In this document: one piece after another, positions 8,403 through 16,276 of the stretch
Numbering within the stretch: position 1 is the first letter of the stretch
How the letters are laid out: every line of letters starts with the position of its first letter
From: a virus
Length of the DNA: 23,561 nucleotides
Reading direction: 5' to 3' (one strand)
Virus record (IMG/VR): IMGVR_UViG_3300035698_010329
Span: 1 to 23,561 of that record
The notes under the pieces: model-generated
The model's database searches: none
The model's input: only the letters and a program-made list of their open reading frames with translations
Told to the model about the DNA's origin: nothing
Position numbers and translations under genes: made by a program

Positions 8403-8792
8403 CTAACCATTAACTTTGCTGTAAGTCATCTTTCTTCCATAAATCTTGATGAGGTCTTTAGCCGTCATTCTGTGTTGTTGAGCTTGACGTTCATAACCTC
8501 CACTGCTTGTCTCGATACTCTGCTCAGTTCCATAAACAGCATCCGTATCCACAGGGTTGCTGTCTTGAGACAATCTCATCTTAACATGATACAGGGTTCG
8601 TTCCACAACCGCTGCTTTGATTTCATCATTGGCAGTTGAATCCCAGGACACACCCGTATAGCCATTTGCCCATCGCTCAGCCTGAGTAATCATCTGCTCA
8701 CGACTAGTCGTATCAAACGAACTCGTAATCTGTTCGTCTGCGATGTTCTCCGTCAAAGTGCTATCCGCAATAACCCCGTATTCACTTGCCAT
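8403..8792 (-). CDS. Head-tail connector (gp6-like adaptor)
   Basis: 129 residues from ATG 8792, four bases after GGGTGATTGAAA. The helical pattern REQMITQAERWANGYTGVSWDSTANDEIKAAVVERTLYHVKMRL matches the helical head-tail adaptor proteins that join the portal to the neck. C-terminal residues (ERQAQQHRMTAKDLIKIY) are also typical. It lies in the neck gene group. After its TAG stop the same frame stays open for 20 codons, which I treat as chance. Confidence 0.7.
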   Translation of the reverse strand: MASEYGVIADSTLTENIADEQITSSFDTTSREQMITQAERWANGYTGVSWDSTANDEIKAAVVERTLYHVKMRLSQDSNPVDTDAVYGTEQSIETSSGGYERQAQQHRMTAKDLIKIYGRKMTYSKVNG

Positions 8793-8805
8793 TTTCAATC
8801 ACCCT

Positions 8806-9177
8806 TTAGAATTCACTCCAGTAGATAGTGATAACATCAGCCGTGTGAGCAGCTCCACCATCATCAACACTAACAGCTACAGAATCCCCACCATCAACTA
8901 CGAACCTGTTATCTCTAACAGCCCCATTAGCTGAATCACCTGTAAGTCCATGTGTTCCAGTTCTAGGATAATACATACTATCTGTACCATTGCTAGTAAC
9001 AGTAAGAATAGCCCCATCCTTCTCAGTTCTCACAATCACATCAGTTGTGTCAGTTCCACCGACATAATCAATATGAATAGCCTCAATGAATCCGTTGATA
9101 GAACCGATAACTGAATCAACTACTGCTGTAGCACCTGACTTCGCAATCGTGAATTCTTGTTTATGTAATTTTGACAT
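8806..9177 (-). CDS. Virion beta-sheet protein, Asp-Ser rich
   Basis: 123 residues from ATG 9177 (GGAGG with an 8-base spacer; the longer TTG start is disfavoured). It matches a common small phage virion type: an N-terminal strand, INGFIEAIHIDY, a DVIVRTEKDGAILTVTSNGTDSMYYPR segment, NRFVVDGGDSVAVSVDDGG and a final VITIYWSEF. Other members usually show a YYPR... and V.V.GG..GTV.IYW ending. Probably a head decoration or fibre-base protein. Four DS and no SD. Confidence 0.7.
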   Translation of the reverse strand: MSKLHKQEFTIAKSGATAVVDSVIGSINGFIEAIHIDYVGGTDTTDVIVRTEKDGAILTVTSNGTDSMYYPRTGTHGLTGDSANGAVRDNRFVVDGGDSVAVSVDDGGAAHTADVITIYWSEF

Positions 9178-9181
9178 TTTC

Positions 9182-10129
9182 TTAACCTCCAATCATCTCA
9201 AGGAATCTTTCCTTGCTATTATCAAGCGAATAGTAATCCGCGTTCTGCTTTGCGTGCTCCACAACCTTCTCTTTGAACGAACCATCTTCAAGCAACTGCT
9301 TGGTTAAACGCCTCATCTCAAGAATGTCATAAGGGCTACAAGTGGTCATCGGATACAATCGAGCTGATGCCTCACTATACGAGCTTGACACAAGTGGTCT
9401 GCCCAAAGCAGCACAATCAGTCACAGCACGACCATAGTTCGGTGCCACATAAGGATCTAACAGCACATCACTCCAACAAAGGAAGTTAAGGAAAGTGGTG
9501 TAATCCACATATCCTCTGAACCTATCCCACATATTCCCTGTTGAATTCTTAATCTTGTCAGGAGCAACCTGATATCCAACCAAAGCTTTTTTGATGGGAA
9601 GTGGTTTCAAGGCCAACCAAGGAGGAACTGTGTTGTCACCATCTCCGTGATAAATCACAGAGGCATAGCCTTCAGGATTACTCTTGAATCCCTTTTTATG
9701 AATGCTGGCTACATCAGTCGGGTGAGGTATCAAGTGGACTTTCTTATTGGTGATTGTTTCACCAGCAGCCACAAGTCTTTGCTCAGTTCCGAAGATATAA
9801 TCAGCAGCGGAAAGCTCACGACCAACAACTTCAGGAGTAATCCCGAACTTGTAGAATTCGTGAACACCGTAATCAAGACTGACAACAATCTTTGTGCTCG
9901 AATCCCTTATGTTTTCTCGTATCTTATGAACTTGTGCAAAGTCACCTCCACTAGCATTCATGTGGATGACATCATACTTCTCCCAATCCTCTACTTCATG
10001 GAACTTCTTGATATCACCATTGAATGTTTTTATCCATTGGTATAACCCGCTTCTCAGCAAGGTTTTCATCTCCTCCATCAACGTTTGATGGATAAAAGAT
10101 GTTGGCTTCAAATACTTTATCTTACTCAT
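9182..10129 (-). CDS. GT4-like glycosyltransferase 2, within the virion genes
   Basis: 315 residues from ATG 10129 (GGAG nine bases ahead; the longer frame starts with TTG at 10144). Probable GT-B fold: DYGVHEF, YIFGTEQRL, HLIPHPTD, SVIYHGDGD, then WSDVLLDPYVAPNYGRAVTDCAALGRPLV as donor-site block. It is a paralogue of the gene at 6438-7406, similar in length and matched blocks along the whole sequence, including the opening (TRSGLYQWIKTFNGDIK against NRSGAYMWVNVFDGDIK). It stands alone behind a terminator hairpin. Acceptor unknown; nearby DS-rich virion proteins are candidates by inference only. Confidence 0.8.
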   Translation of the reverse strand: MSKIKYLKPTSFIHQTLMEEMKTLLRSGLYQWIKTFNGDIKKFHEVEDWEKYDVIHMNASGGDFAQVHKIRENIRDSSTKIVVSLDYGVHEFYKFGITPEVVGRELSAADYIFGTEQRLVAAGETITNKKVHLIPHPTDVASIHKKGFKSNPEGYASVIYHGDGDNTVPPWLALKPLPIKKALVGYQVAPDKIKNSTGNMWDRFRGYVDYTTFLNFLCWSDVLLDPYVAPNYGRAVTDCAALGRPLVSSSYSEASARLYPMTTCSPYDILEMRRLTKQLLEDGSFKEKVVEHAKQNADYYSLDNSKERFLEMIGG

Positions 10130-10144
10130 AAACTTCAACTCCAA

Positions 10145-10178
10145 CTAAAATATTAAAAGGGGGAGCGTTTGCTCCACC
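10145..10178 (-). terminator. Hairpin plus T-run between fibre-like gene and glycosyltransferase 2
   Basis: On the minus strand GGAGC, loop AAAC, GCTCC forms a stem (10162-10166 with 10171-10175), with GG/CC pairs outside one mismatch. It is followed by CCTTTTAATATTTTAG. This is the form of an intrinsic terminator or of an archaeal T-run terminator. It would lower transcription of the tail operon after the fibre-like gene. Confidence 0.55.
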
Positions 10179-10188
10179 CTGGGTTAAT

Positions 10189-10851
10189 CTATACCTCTGC
10201 AGCAAATACCATGACACCACAGGTGTCATCTTCTTTACCGGTTTGTGCCGCAACTGTAATACTCATGGAATCTGTGCCAATCAGTCTAGCAGTTACTTGA
10301 GCGTGTGTAACAACAGATGTATCTGTGTTATCCACATCCCACGTACAAGCTGGAACTGCTCCAAATGCCGCAGTAAACGCAAACACACTATCTTCCGCTG
10401 TAGCAGAATCAGTTGTAACTACCAACCGAGTTGCTTCATACGGTTTTGCCAAGTGTCTAACGGCAACCGCGTCATCCGCAAGTTTTAAACCATCAACCGC
10501 ACTGTCATCCAATTTACAAGTGATAACCGAACTGTCATCATACTTGATTGATTGAAGAGTGCTGTCAGCTAGTTTATCACTTGTCAAAACAGTGTCAGCC
10601 ATTGCAGCGACTCCAACTGCTCCGTCATCAATGCTCCTTGCAACAACAGCATTGTCAGCAAGTTTCAATGCGTTTACCGCACTGTCACCAAGCTGGTCTG
10701 TAGTTACTGCACTGTCAGCTATCTTAGCTGTAGTCACATTAGCATTCAATATCTTAGCTGTAGTGACTGCATCAGAATCAAGCTCAGTTGCATCGATTGT
10801 TGCGCCCAATTGGTCTGAGGTTCCACCCATTCCGTCTGTTAAAGCTCCCAT
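10189..10851 (-). CDS. Repeat-rich fibre-like virion protein
   Basis: 220 residues from ATG 10851 (GGAGG, spacer TATGTAAA); the longer frame from 10875 begins inside the ribosome site. Residues 20-135 are degenerate repeats of the type AKIADSAVTTDQLGDSAVNALKLADNAV, known from phage fibre stalks, where the usual form is LADGAVT..KLADG. A beta-rich C-terminal domain follows (ATRLVVTTDSATAEDSVFAF... to GVMVFAAEV). Nine DS against three SD. Placed next to the capsid gene, so it may be a head fibre rather than a tail fibre. Confidence 0.75.
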   Translation of the reverse strand: MGALTDGMGGTSDQLGATIDATELDSDAVTTAKILNANVTTAKIADSAVTTDQLGDSAVNALKLADNAVVARSIDDGAVGVAAMADTVLTSDKLADSTLQSIKYDDSSVITCKLDDSAVDGLKLADDAVAVRHLAKPYEATRLVVTTDSATAEDSVFAFTAAFGAVPACTWDVDNTDTSVVTHAQVTARLIGTDSMSITVAAQTGKEDDTCGVMVFAAEV

Positions 10852-10864
10852 TTTTACATACCTC

Positions 10865-11104
10865 CTATTTTTCAATTCTAGTAGTTCTTCTCTCGTAGGT
10901 AACGATATTGCCTGGAACGCTAATTGTCGGTCTCACAACACTTACATCATCATTGCGCCTGAGTAACGGATTATCTTCATCAACATTGTCTTTATGATAA
11001 ACCGCTTCAGTGCAAGTGCAAACGTAATCATCATCGGTGTCATATGCGGCAACCTTGTTACCGCACAGAGGACATTCAATGAGAATAGCTTTGTGGTCCG
11101 ACAT
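10865..11104 (-). CDS. Small zinc-ribbon protein next to the capsid gene
   Basis: 79 residues, ATG 11104 directly after GGAGGTTAA. It contains CPLCG at residues 11-15 and CTC at about 29-31, a probable four-ligand zinc ribbon, then an acidic stretch and a basic end (TYERRTTRIEK). Small zinc-ribbon proteins beside capsid genes occur in other archaeal tailed viruses, but the function is not known. Confidence 0.7.
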   Translation of the reverse strand: MSDHKAILIECPLCGNKVAAYDTDDDYVCTCTEAVYHKDNVDEDNPLLRRNDDVSVVRPTISVPGNIVTYERRTTRIEK

Positions 11105-11118
11105 TTAACCTCCAAACT

Positions 11119-11964
11119 CTACGTTATCTGAGAGCAAGCCGCCTCTCTGAGATATGCTAGGTCAGCACGGAAACTCGCTGTGAAACCACTTTCACCCTTA
11201 CGGACATCTGCCCAAGGCTTGATCTGGAACGGCCTCTTCTCAGCCATCAGAACAGCGTGCCTCTTGTCAATTACATAAGAAGAACCGCTTGTGTATTCGT
11301 TGTTAGTTCTCATTACATTCATGCCGTAAATCTTCCCAATCAAGCTGTTGCCTGGATTGTTGATGCCAGCTTTGTCAGCCTCAGTAAAGGTGTCAAGCTG
11401 CCTGATGTCGTTAACGTGCGCTACGCAAGCAACGAAATCACTCGGTATATGGTCATCTGCTTCCAGAAGTTGCATAGCCGAAACAATGTTCGCAACAGTG
11501 ATGTCAGAAGCTCCAGTTACAACGTGTGTTACTGTGTTCGCAACAGCGCCAGCCTCTACTGCCTTGAAGAACAAATTGTCCAACTTTTTAGCAGCTTCGT
11601 AACCAGCAGTCGCAGCGTTCAGCTTTACAACGTCGAACAGTGAGTCCTCGTTCATTTCGTCAGTCACAACAATGTCAGCCGCATACGCAAGAGGTGTGAA
11701 GGCACGTGAGGTATAAGCCTCATTGTCTTCCCACGCCTTAGCACCTTCTCCCTTCCTTGCGAAAGCGAGAGTGTCCTTGGTCTGCAGTTTTACATTGATG
11801 TCGCTACCAGGTATTGAAGTCGGGCCAAGTCTCCTAGCCAATAGACCAGGTATTGTGACAAGACTCGTAGTAACAGCCAGTTGCATTTCACGGAGAATAT
11901 CTGATAGTATCAGAGTGCTTCCACCTGTTGTATTTAATAGTTCCTTAGTTTGGTACACCATCAT
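11119..11964 (-). CDS. Major capsid protein (HK97 fold)
   Basis: 281 residues; ATG 11964 or the adjacent ATG 11961, after GAGGTGAT. No long delta domain precedes the fold, as scaffolding is supplied by the protease/scaffold gene. Pattern: LREMQLAVTTSLVTIPGLLARR, an E-loop-like GEGAKAWEDNEAY, the spine helix region with NEDSLFDVVKLNAATAGYEAAKKLDNLFF, and a late IDKRHAVLMAEKRPFQIKPW...TASFRADLAYLREAACSQI ending, typical of HK97-type capsids. The order protease, decoration, capsid agrees. Only one DS occurs in 281 residues. Confidence 0.9.
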   Translation of the reverse strand: MMVYQTKELLNTTGGSTLILSDILREMQLAVTTSLVTIPGLLARRLGPTSIPGSDINVKLQTKDTLAFARKGEGAKAWEDNEAYTSRAFTPLAYAADIVVTDEMNEDSLFDVVKLNAATAGYEAAKKLDNLFFKAVEAGAVANTVTHVVTGASDITVANIVSAMQLLEADDHIPSDFVACVAHVNDIRQLDTFTEADKAGINNPGNSLIGKIYGMNVMRTNNEYTSGSSYVIDKRHAVLMAEKRPFQIKPWADVRKGESGFTASFRADLAYLREAACSQIT

Positions 11965-11973
11965 ACATCACCT

Positions 11974-12423
11974 CTATGTTACGTGCGCTCCAGCCATATT
12001 CACAAGCACGACAACGAACTCGTCATCTGTACTCGCTGGAGTCAAAGCGTAACCAATCACTTTAGCGCCATCCGAAACATCGAAAGTCTCTACTTCAAAT
12101 GCAACAGAACCGCCTGATGCCTGGATACTAGCTCCCGCAGCAATCGCTCCGTTATCTGCTTCAACCTGGAACAGGAAAATCCCCTGTGTCCTGATACTCA
12201 GCATGTCACCGTCAACAACACTCTCCATTGCGATACCGCCAACAGTGTCCTCGTCACCTGAACCGTTACAAGCCATAACCAAGATTAGGTCAGCTGTGTC
12301 AATCGCGGTTGTTACACCAGCTTCGGTTGTTCCCGTCAGTTTAACCAGGTCTCCCTGTGTAAGAGTTTCCCCTGCAGTCGCAGTGAATGTGCTTGGATCT
12401 TCACTATACATATACAATGCCAT
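11974..12423 (-). CDS. Capsid decoration / stabilisation protein
   Basis: 149 residues, ATG 12423. Beta-rich and acidic, with FTATAGETLTQGDLVKLTGTTEAGV near the start, DEDTVGGIAMESVVDGDMLSIRTQGIFLFQVEADNGAI in the middle and KVIGYAL.....DEFVVVLVN at the end. This order (A.G....GD.V.L, GIA......G....V...G) matches the DUF2190-like/decoration family that precedes capsid genes. It probably binds the outside of the shell. Confidence 0.75.
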   Translation of the reverse strand: MALYMYSEDPSTFTATAGETLTQGDLVKLTGTTEAGVTTAIDTADLILVMACNGSGDEDTVGGIAMESVVDGDMLSIRTQGIFLFQVEADNGAIAAGASIQASGGSVAFEVETFDVSDGAKVIGYALTPASTDDEFVVVLVNMAGAHVT

Positions 12424-12424
12424 T

Positions 12425-12796
12425 CTAGTTCACCACCTTATTGAATCCGAAGAAATCCTCGGAATAAATTATACCTTCCTTGGTAAACTTATATCCGTTT
12501 TCATTAGTGTCAGGAGTTTCCTCGACAACACCAACGCCCTTTGATTTCTCTTTCTTCAGTTGTTCACTTAGTTTTTCAACTTGTGTTTTTAATTCATCCA
12601 TTTCTTCTCTAGTAGGATTAGCAACTTCGGTTTCTTCTGTTTTCACAGCCTCAACCTCCGGCTCCTTCTTCTCAACAGCTTTGACTTCCTCAACAACCTT
12701 CTCTGCGGCTGTCTCAAGTTCCTTGATTTTCTCAACTGCGTCTTCAAGAGTCATCTGCGGCTCATCCACCTTTTTCTCAGTAGTTTCTTTTTCCAT
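12425..12796 (-). CDS. Nested scaffold protein from an internal start
   Basis: In frame with the protease gene, ATG at 12796 (residue 168 of the long form) is preceded by AAGGAGG at 12805-12811 with an 8-base spacer, one of the best ribosome sites in the window. It would give a 123-residue scaffold: a Lys/Glu coiled coil (TLEDAVEKIKELETAAEKVV onward, TREEMDELKTQVEKLSEQL) and the C-terminal domain. The arrangement is that of lambda C/Nu3. The site is directly seen; use in the cell is inferred. Confidence 0.6.
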   Translation of the reverse strand: MEKETTEKKVDEPQMTLEDAVEKIKELETAAEKVVEEVKAVEKKEPEVEAVKTEETEVANPTREEMDELKTQVEKLSEQLKKEKSKGVGVVEETPDTNENGYKFTKEGIIYSEDFFGFNKVVN

Positions 12797-13297
12797 GATA
12801 GAAACCTCCTTCAAATGTTTTTCTAAAGCTTCTGCGATTCCAACACTAGCCGACTTAACGCCTGGTGTTTTCACGAAATCCAATCCGGTGAATTCAAGTC
12901 CGTGAAGAGTGTAAACACTCTCTCCGTTCTTGTTCTTCTTCGTATCAAACTTCTCCACACTAGCTTCGATTGAGACGTGCTGAATCAATCCTTTCTCCAG
13001 CATATCAGTGATGCCAGGATGCTTCTCCGTGTTATAAGCAACCCCAACGTAATGCCCATCTTGACCATCAAATTCAGTAGTCTTAACGAGTCCTACATTA
13101 TCAGTAACATCACCACTATGGTTGAGTCCTATCGGCCTTCCTTCCATTGTTTTAATTGAAGGCTCCAATTCCTCAGCCAAGTATTCACGGTTGTTCCGTG
13201 AAGTAGTAGCGGAAATAGCTATGCCTTTAATCTGCATCCCACCATCTTTTTGCTTCACTGCCTCCGTGATAGGCATACTATAACTCAAGATAGTCAT
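12425..13297 (-). CDS. Prohead protease fused to scaffold
   Basis: 290 residues, ATG 13297, overlapping the portal stop. Residues 1-155 are the protease: GIAIS......NNREYL, a GLNHSG block with probable catalytic His60, VGVAYNTEKHPGITDMLEKGLIQHVSIEASVE with probable Ser109, and GLEFTGLDFVKTPGV. This is the order seen in HK97-type (U35-like) proteases. Residues 160-255 are Lys/Glu-rich coiled coil, a scaffold. The last 35 residues hold an FGFN capsid-binding-like end. An internal start for the scaffold alone lies at 12796. The protein would cleave the scaffold during head maturation. Confidence 0.85.
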   Translation of the reverse strand: MTILSYSMPITEAVKQKDGGMQIKGIAISATTSRNNREYLAEELEPSIKTMEGRPIGLNHSGDVTDNVGLVKTTEFDGQDGHYVGVAYNTEKHPGITDMLEKGLIQHVSIEASVEKFDTKKNKNGESVYTLHGLEFTGLDFVKTPGVKSASVGIAEALEKHLKEVSIMEKETTEKKVDEPQMTLEDAVEKIKELETAAEKVVEEVKAVEKKEPEVEAVKTEETEVANPTREEMDELKTQVEKLSEQLKKEKSKGVGVVEETPDTNENGYKFTKEGIIYSEDFFGFNKVVN

Positions 13298-14724
13298 TTC
13301 TTTTCACCATCCTTCTTTTTAGGTTTCGGCTTATCAGCCAGTTTCTTATCAACAGGTTTCTTCCCATCCGTAGGCTGCTTATCTGCAGGTTGCTTACCAT
13401 CAGTAGGTTGTTTACCATCTGCAGGTTGCTTCCCATCGGCAGGTTGCTTCCCATCACTACCTTGCGGTGCTTGCCGCTGTAACTCCCACTCCTCTTCAGG
13501 AACTAAACCTTGTAGTCCCATAGTGTAACGGATCTTATTCTCGATATCCTTCTTTGTGTAAAAGGTTAGCGAAGGAGAATCAAGTAATCCTTTCATGTCT
13601 GTAAGGTTCGCGTTAGTACCTCTCGAACCAAACATAATGTGAACATCACAATTCTGAACACCATTAGCAAGCAAAGTTGGCTTGATAATTTCATTCTCAA
13701 TAATGTCTTCAAGCATATTGCGAATATTGCGAATGGACCTGTCCATTACATCCTTCGCTGTTTCTGCTTGAGCTCTGTTAGTTCCTTCAGGTCTACCCAT
13801 TTCAAACATAGGCAATCCAAGACCAGTAAGAATCTCCTGCTCAAAGTGAGCGAAGTAAGGACTGATATCAAGAAGCTTACCATCGAATCCTTTAGCTTCA
13901 ATGTCAATCGTGTGAGGAGTCACCCAATCCGTGTCAGGCTTAATCTTCTTCATATCACTTGAAATACTTGCGATGTCTTTGTCTCGGGCAGGGAAAGAAT
14001 CACTGCCGACCTTGACGTGATAGAAAGGCGAGTAATACCTTCCTAGAATCTTATCGGATAGCTTCTCAATACTCATCTGATACTGAAGATGTCTACGAAC
14101 ACCCTGAATCAAAGAAGTACCATAAGCCGAGTCTGCTACCCTGTTATTGCAAAAATGAGCTACTGAAGAAGAAGAACGTAAATCCTCTTCATAATCAAAA
14201 GGCATTAGTTTTACGGATTCCCACGTTCCTGCAGCAGTCTTATACGCTTGTAAAAAGTATTCCACATTCCCATAATCATCTCGCTGAACTCTCATGTGCC
14301 TAGAGTTCAACACCTTGAGGTTGGCTGGCCTTCCTTCATACCAAACAACTTCAAGAAAAGTGTCACCGAAAATCAAACATTGCCTTACTATATTAGAAAG
14401 CTTCTGCCTGAGCCTGGTGTCATTGAACACTTCCTCAATCAGTAGCTTGGCATTTCTATTGTCTGAAACAACCTCAAAACCCTCGTGAGTCACTTGTTGT
14501 GTAATCTCATCCACTGCCCTTTTGACGCGAGGATCTTGCTGATACAAAGCTAAGAATTCGTCAAAGAAAGCCTCACGCGCTTCAGCCCATTGTCCACCAA
14601 AGAACTCAGAATCAGCACGACTTATTTTTCCTAATCCAGACACTTCGTCTTTCTTTATGCCTGTAACGATGGGAGAGGTTCCAACGAAAAATTCTCTTGT
14701 TTTTTGAAATAGACCTATACCCAT
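13294..14724 (-). CDS. Portal protein
   Basis: 476 residues, ATG 14724 after AGGTGGTG. Features of phage portals: YQQDPRVKRAVDEITQQVTHEGFEV near residue 65, LSNIVRQCLIFGDTFLEVVWYEG, PANLKVLNSRHMRV, and the long C-terminal helix region NRAQAETAKDVMDRSIRNIRNMLEDIIENEIIKPTLLANG. The C-terminal 53 residues are a low-complexity tail of DGKQPA-type hexamers followed by Lys-rich residues, beyond the normal portal fold. It follows the large terminase across a promoter region and opens the head gene cluster. Confidence 0.92.
   Translation of the reverse strand: MGIGLFQKTREFFVGTSPIVTGIKKDEVSGLGKISRADSEFFGGQWAEAREAFFDEFLALYQQDPRVKRAVDEITQQVTHEGFEVVSDNRNAKLLIEEVFNDTRLRQKLSNIVRQCLIFGDTFLEVVWYEGRPANLKVLNSRHMRVQRDDYGNVEYFLQAYKTAAGTWESVKLMPFDYEEDLRSSSSVAHFCNNRVADSAYGTSLIQGVRRHLQYQMSIEKLSDKILGRYYSPFYHVKVGSDSFPARDKDIASISSDMKKIKPDTDWVTPHTIDIEAKGFDGKLLDISPYFAHFEQEILTGLGLPMFEMGRPEGTNRAQAETAKDVMDRSIRNIRNMLEDIIENEIIKPTLLANGVQNCDVHIMFGSRGTNANLTDMKGLLDSPSLTFYTKKDIENKIRYTMGLQGLVPEEEWELQRQAPQGSDGKQPADGKQPADGKQPTDGKQPADKQPTDGKKPVDKKLADKPKPKKKDGEKK
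13351..13455 (-). repeat. 18-base tandem repeat coding DGKQPA units in the portal tail
   Basis: Residues 424-458 of the portal are four DGKQP(A/T) hexamers, one shortened DKQPT unit and DGKKPV, encoded by imperfect 18-base repeats. Codons vary between copies. The tail is charged and should be unfolded. Confidence 0.8.
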
Positions 14725-14733
14725 AACGACACC

Positions 14734-14810
14734 ACCTAAGACAGACTAAGCTAACTTAGGTATGTGAACGCGAAATTCCACTATATAATGGGTGCGGTTT
14801 TATAAGCCTT
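14734..14810 (-). promoter_or_regulatory. Leftward promoter region of the head/tail operon
   Basis: In the 100 bases between large terminase and portal, the minus strand has two TATA-like boxes: GGCTTATAAAACC (14796-14808) and CATTATATAG (14781-14790). Transcript starts would be expected near 14777 and 14760. An inverted repeat CTAAG-CTAA-CTTAG (14746-14759), within a wider CCTAAG...CTTAGG (14735-14760), lies at the predicted 5' end and could be an operator or a leader hairpin. The portal ribosome site follows. Confidence 0.55.
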
Positions 14811-14824
14811 TTTAACAAGTGTCT

Positions 14825-16276
14825 TTACAGGCGTTTTCCACTCTTCCATTTGGTCTTGTAATCAATAGTAGCTTCTCTGCATCCTTCGTTAGCCAAAGCA
14901 AGGCTCATAACACAGTCATCGTGCTCACCGAGTCCTTCAAAGCGTTCATGTCCAGTTCTACTCTTTTTAACACCGAAAGAAAGCAATTCAGCCAATATTA
15001 TGTCAGTCATTTCGATGGTATTTTCACCCATTCTTGAGATGAAAAGCTTACGATTTTCAAACTGATTTCGCAGATAGAGGATTATGTCTTCTTTGGTCTT
15101 TTGACTAGTGGTGAAAGGCACTACGAAGCAAGCCTTTTCCCTAAGGTAATCGATGAAGACTTGCCCTATGTTGTTCTTCTCCACGATACACTTGGCATTC
15201 CCGAATCGCTTAGAAAGCTCATCCACTCTATCCACCTGTATCTTTGTCTCAGTCCCCTTGTGACGCTCCATGTGCACAATCCTCCGGTTAAAATGCTCAT
15301 CGAGCTCGAGCACTGTATAGACAGAGTAATCAGCACTGGCTGAAGCACTCCTAGCAAGATCAACTCCAATGACATACCTCCTCCCTTCCTGCGGTCCAGC
15401 TAGGAAAGCAGAGTTCTCGTCATAACACGCTTTCAGCAAAGAGATGGGGAAAAGGCGAGTGGATTCATCGAGAGGCTGACAGAGGTATTCCTTGGCGAAC
15501 TTCACCTTGCCAATCTCCTTCCTTTTATCCATCAGCTTAGCCCAGTTGAACTTTTCGGGCCATAATGTGATTTTGTTCTCCCAATCAAGCACTGCAGGAA
15601 ACTCTCCAGATGCGTAAACCTCATTCTTCTGGAGCTTGTGCAATAAGTCCACAAAGCTCTGAGGAGTTCCTATCAGGAACAGCTTTCCACCCTTGACTTC
15701 AACTGTCGGTGAAAGCGAGGAAAAGAAATAGTCATCAATGGCTTCAGGAGAATACTTGTTATCGTCACGAAGGATATCATCGCAAACGAGGTAGTTAAGG
15801 TGAAGACCACGAACAGCTGTACCAAAGCCACGAGCGAAGATGGTGGAGTGGTTCGAGAGGGAAAGCTGGTCACTCTTCCACACCACATCGTGACTACTGG
15901 GCTTGAGCTGATTCAACAGCTCATTCGTGTCAAGATAATACTTTGACCTGCGGAGGAGGATGTTCGCTTGTTCCTGGCTAGAAGAAACAATAAGCACTTC
16001 CGTCCTCCGCTTCTTGAACACCTGCCATAGTGGGAAAGCTACGGAACAGGTTTCACTTTTAGAGTGGCCTCTGGCAGCCACAATACAAACACGTTTAATC
16101 TCATCATCCTCAAGCAAACGCATCCACTCAAGATGATGGTTAGCAAGCTCAAGCCCAAGGCAGAACTTGTAGAAGAAAGCAAAGTCAAGAACACATCGTT
16201 TAACGAACTCTTCAGGAGAAGCGACACCACTTTCCTCAAGCATCTCATCTATTGTTCGTATGAACTCTTCTCTCAC
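14825..16276 (-). CDS. terL: Terminase large subunit
   Basis: 483 residues, GTG 16276 overlapping the stop of the small membrane ORF. ATPase: variant Walker A AARGHSKS at residues 67-74, Walker B LVCDD at 163-167, coupling motif LIGTP at 201-205. Nuclease: GVDLARS with Asp306, CIVEKNN with Glu366, EHDDCVMSLALA with Asp453/454. All key acidic residues are present and the length is normal for a complete protein. It packages DNA into the prohead through the portal. Confidence 0.95.
   Translation of the reverse strand: MREEFIRTIDEMLEESGVASPEEFVKRCVLDFAFFYKFCLGLELANHHLEWMRLLEDDEIKRVCIVAARGHSKSETCSVAFPLWQVFKKRRTEVLIVSSSQEQANILLRRSKYYLDTNELLNQLKPSSHDVVWKSDQLSLSNHSTIFARGFGTAVRGLHLNYLVCDDILRDDNKYSPEAIDDYFFSSLSPTVEVKGGKLFLIGTPQSFVDLLHKLQKNEVYASGEFPAVLDWENKITLWPEKFNWAKLMDKRKEIGKVKFAKEYLCQPLDESTRLFPISLLKACYDENSAFLAGPQEGRRYVIGVDLARSASASADYSVYTVLELDEHFNRRIVHMERHKGTETKIQVDRVDELSKRFGNAKCIVEKNNIGQVFIDYLREKACFVVPFTTSQKTKEDIILYLRNQFENRKLFISRMGENTIEMTDIILAELLSFGVKKSRTGHERFEGLGEHDDCVMSLALANEGCREATIDYKTKWKSGKRL

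Noticed and set aside
8346-8405. Possible read-through of the TAG stop of the connector gene (20 open codons)
   Set aside because: Twenty open codons are expected by chance, and other genes here also end in TAG without such extensions.
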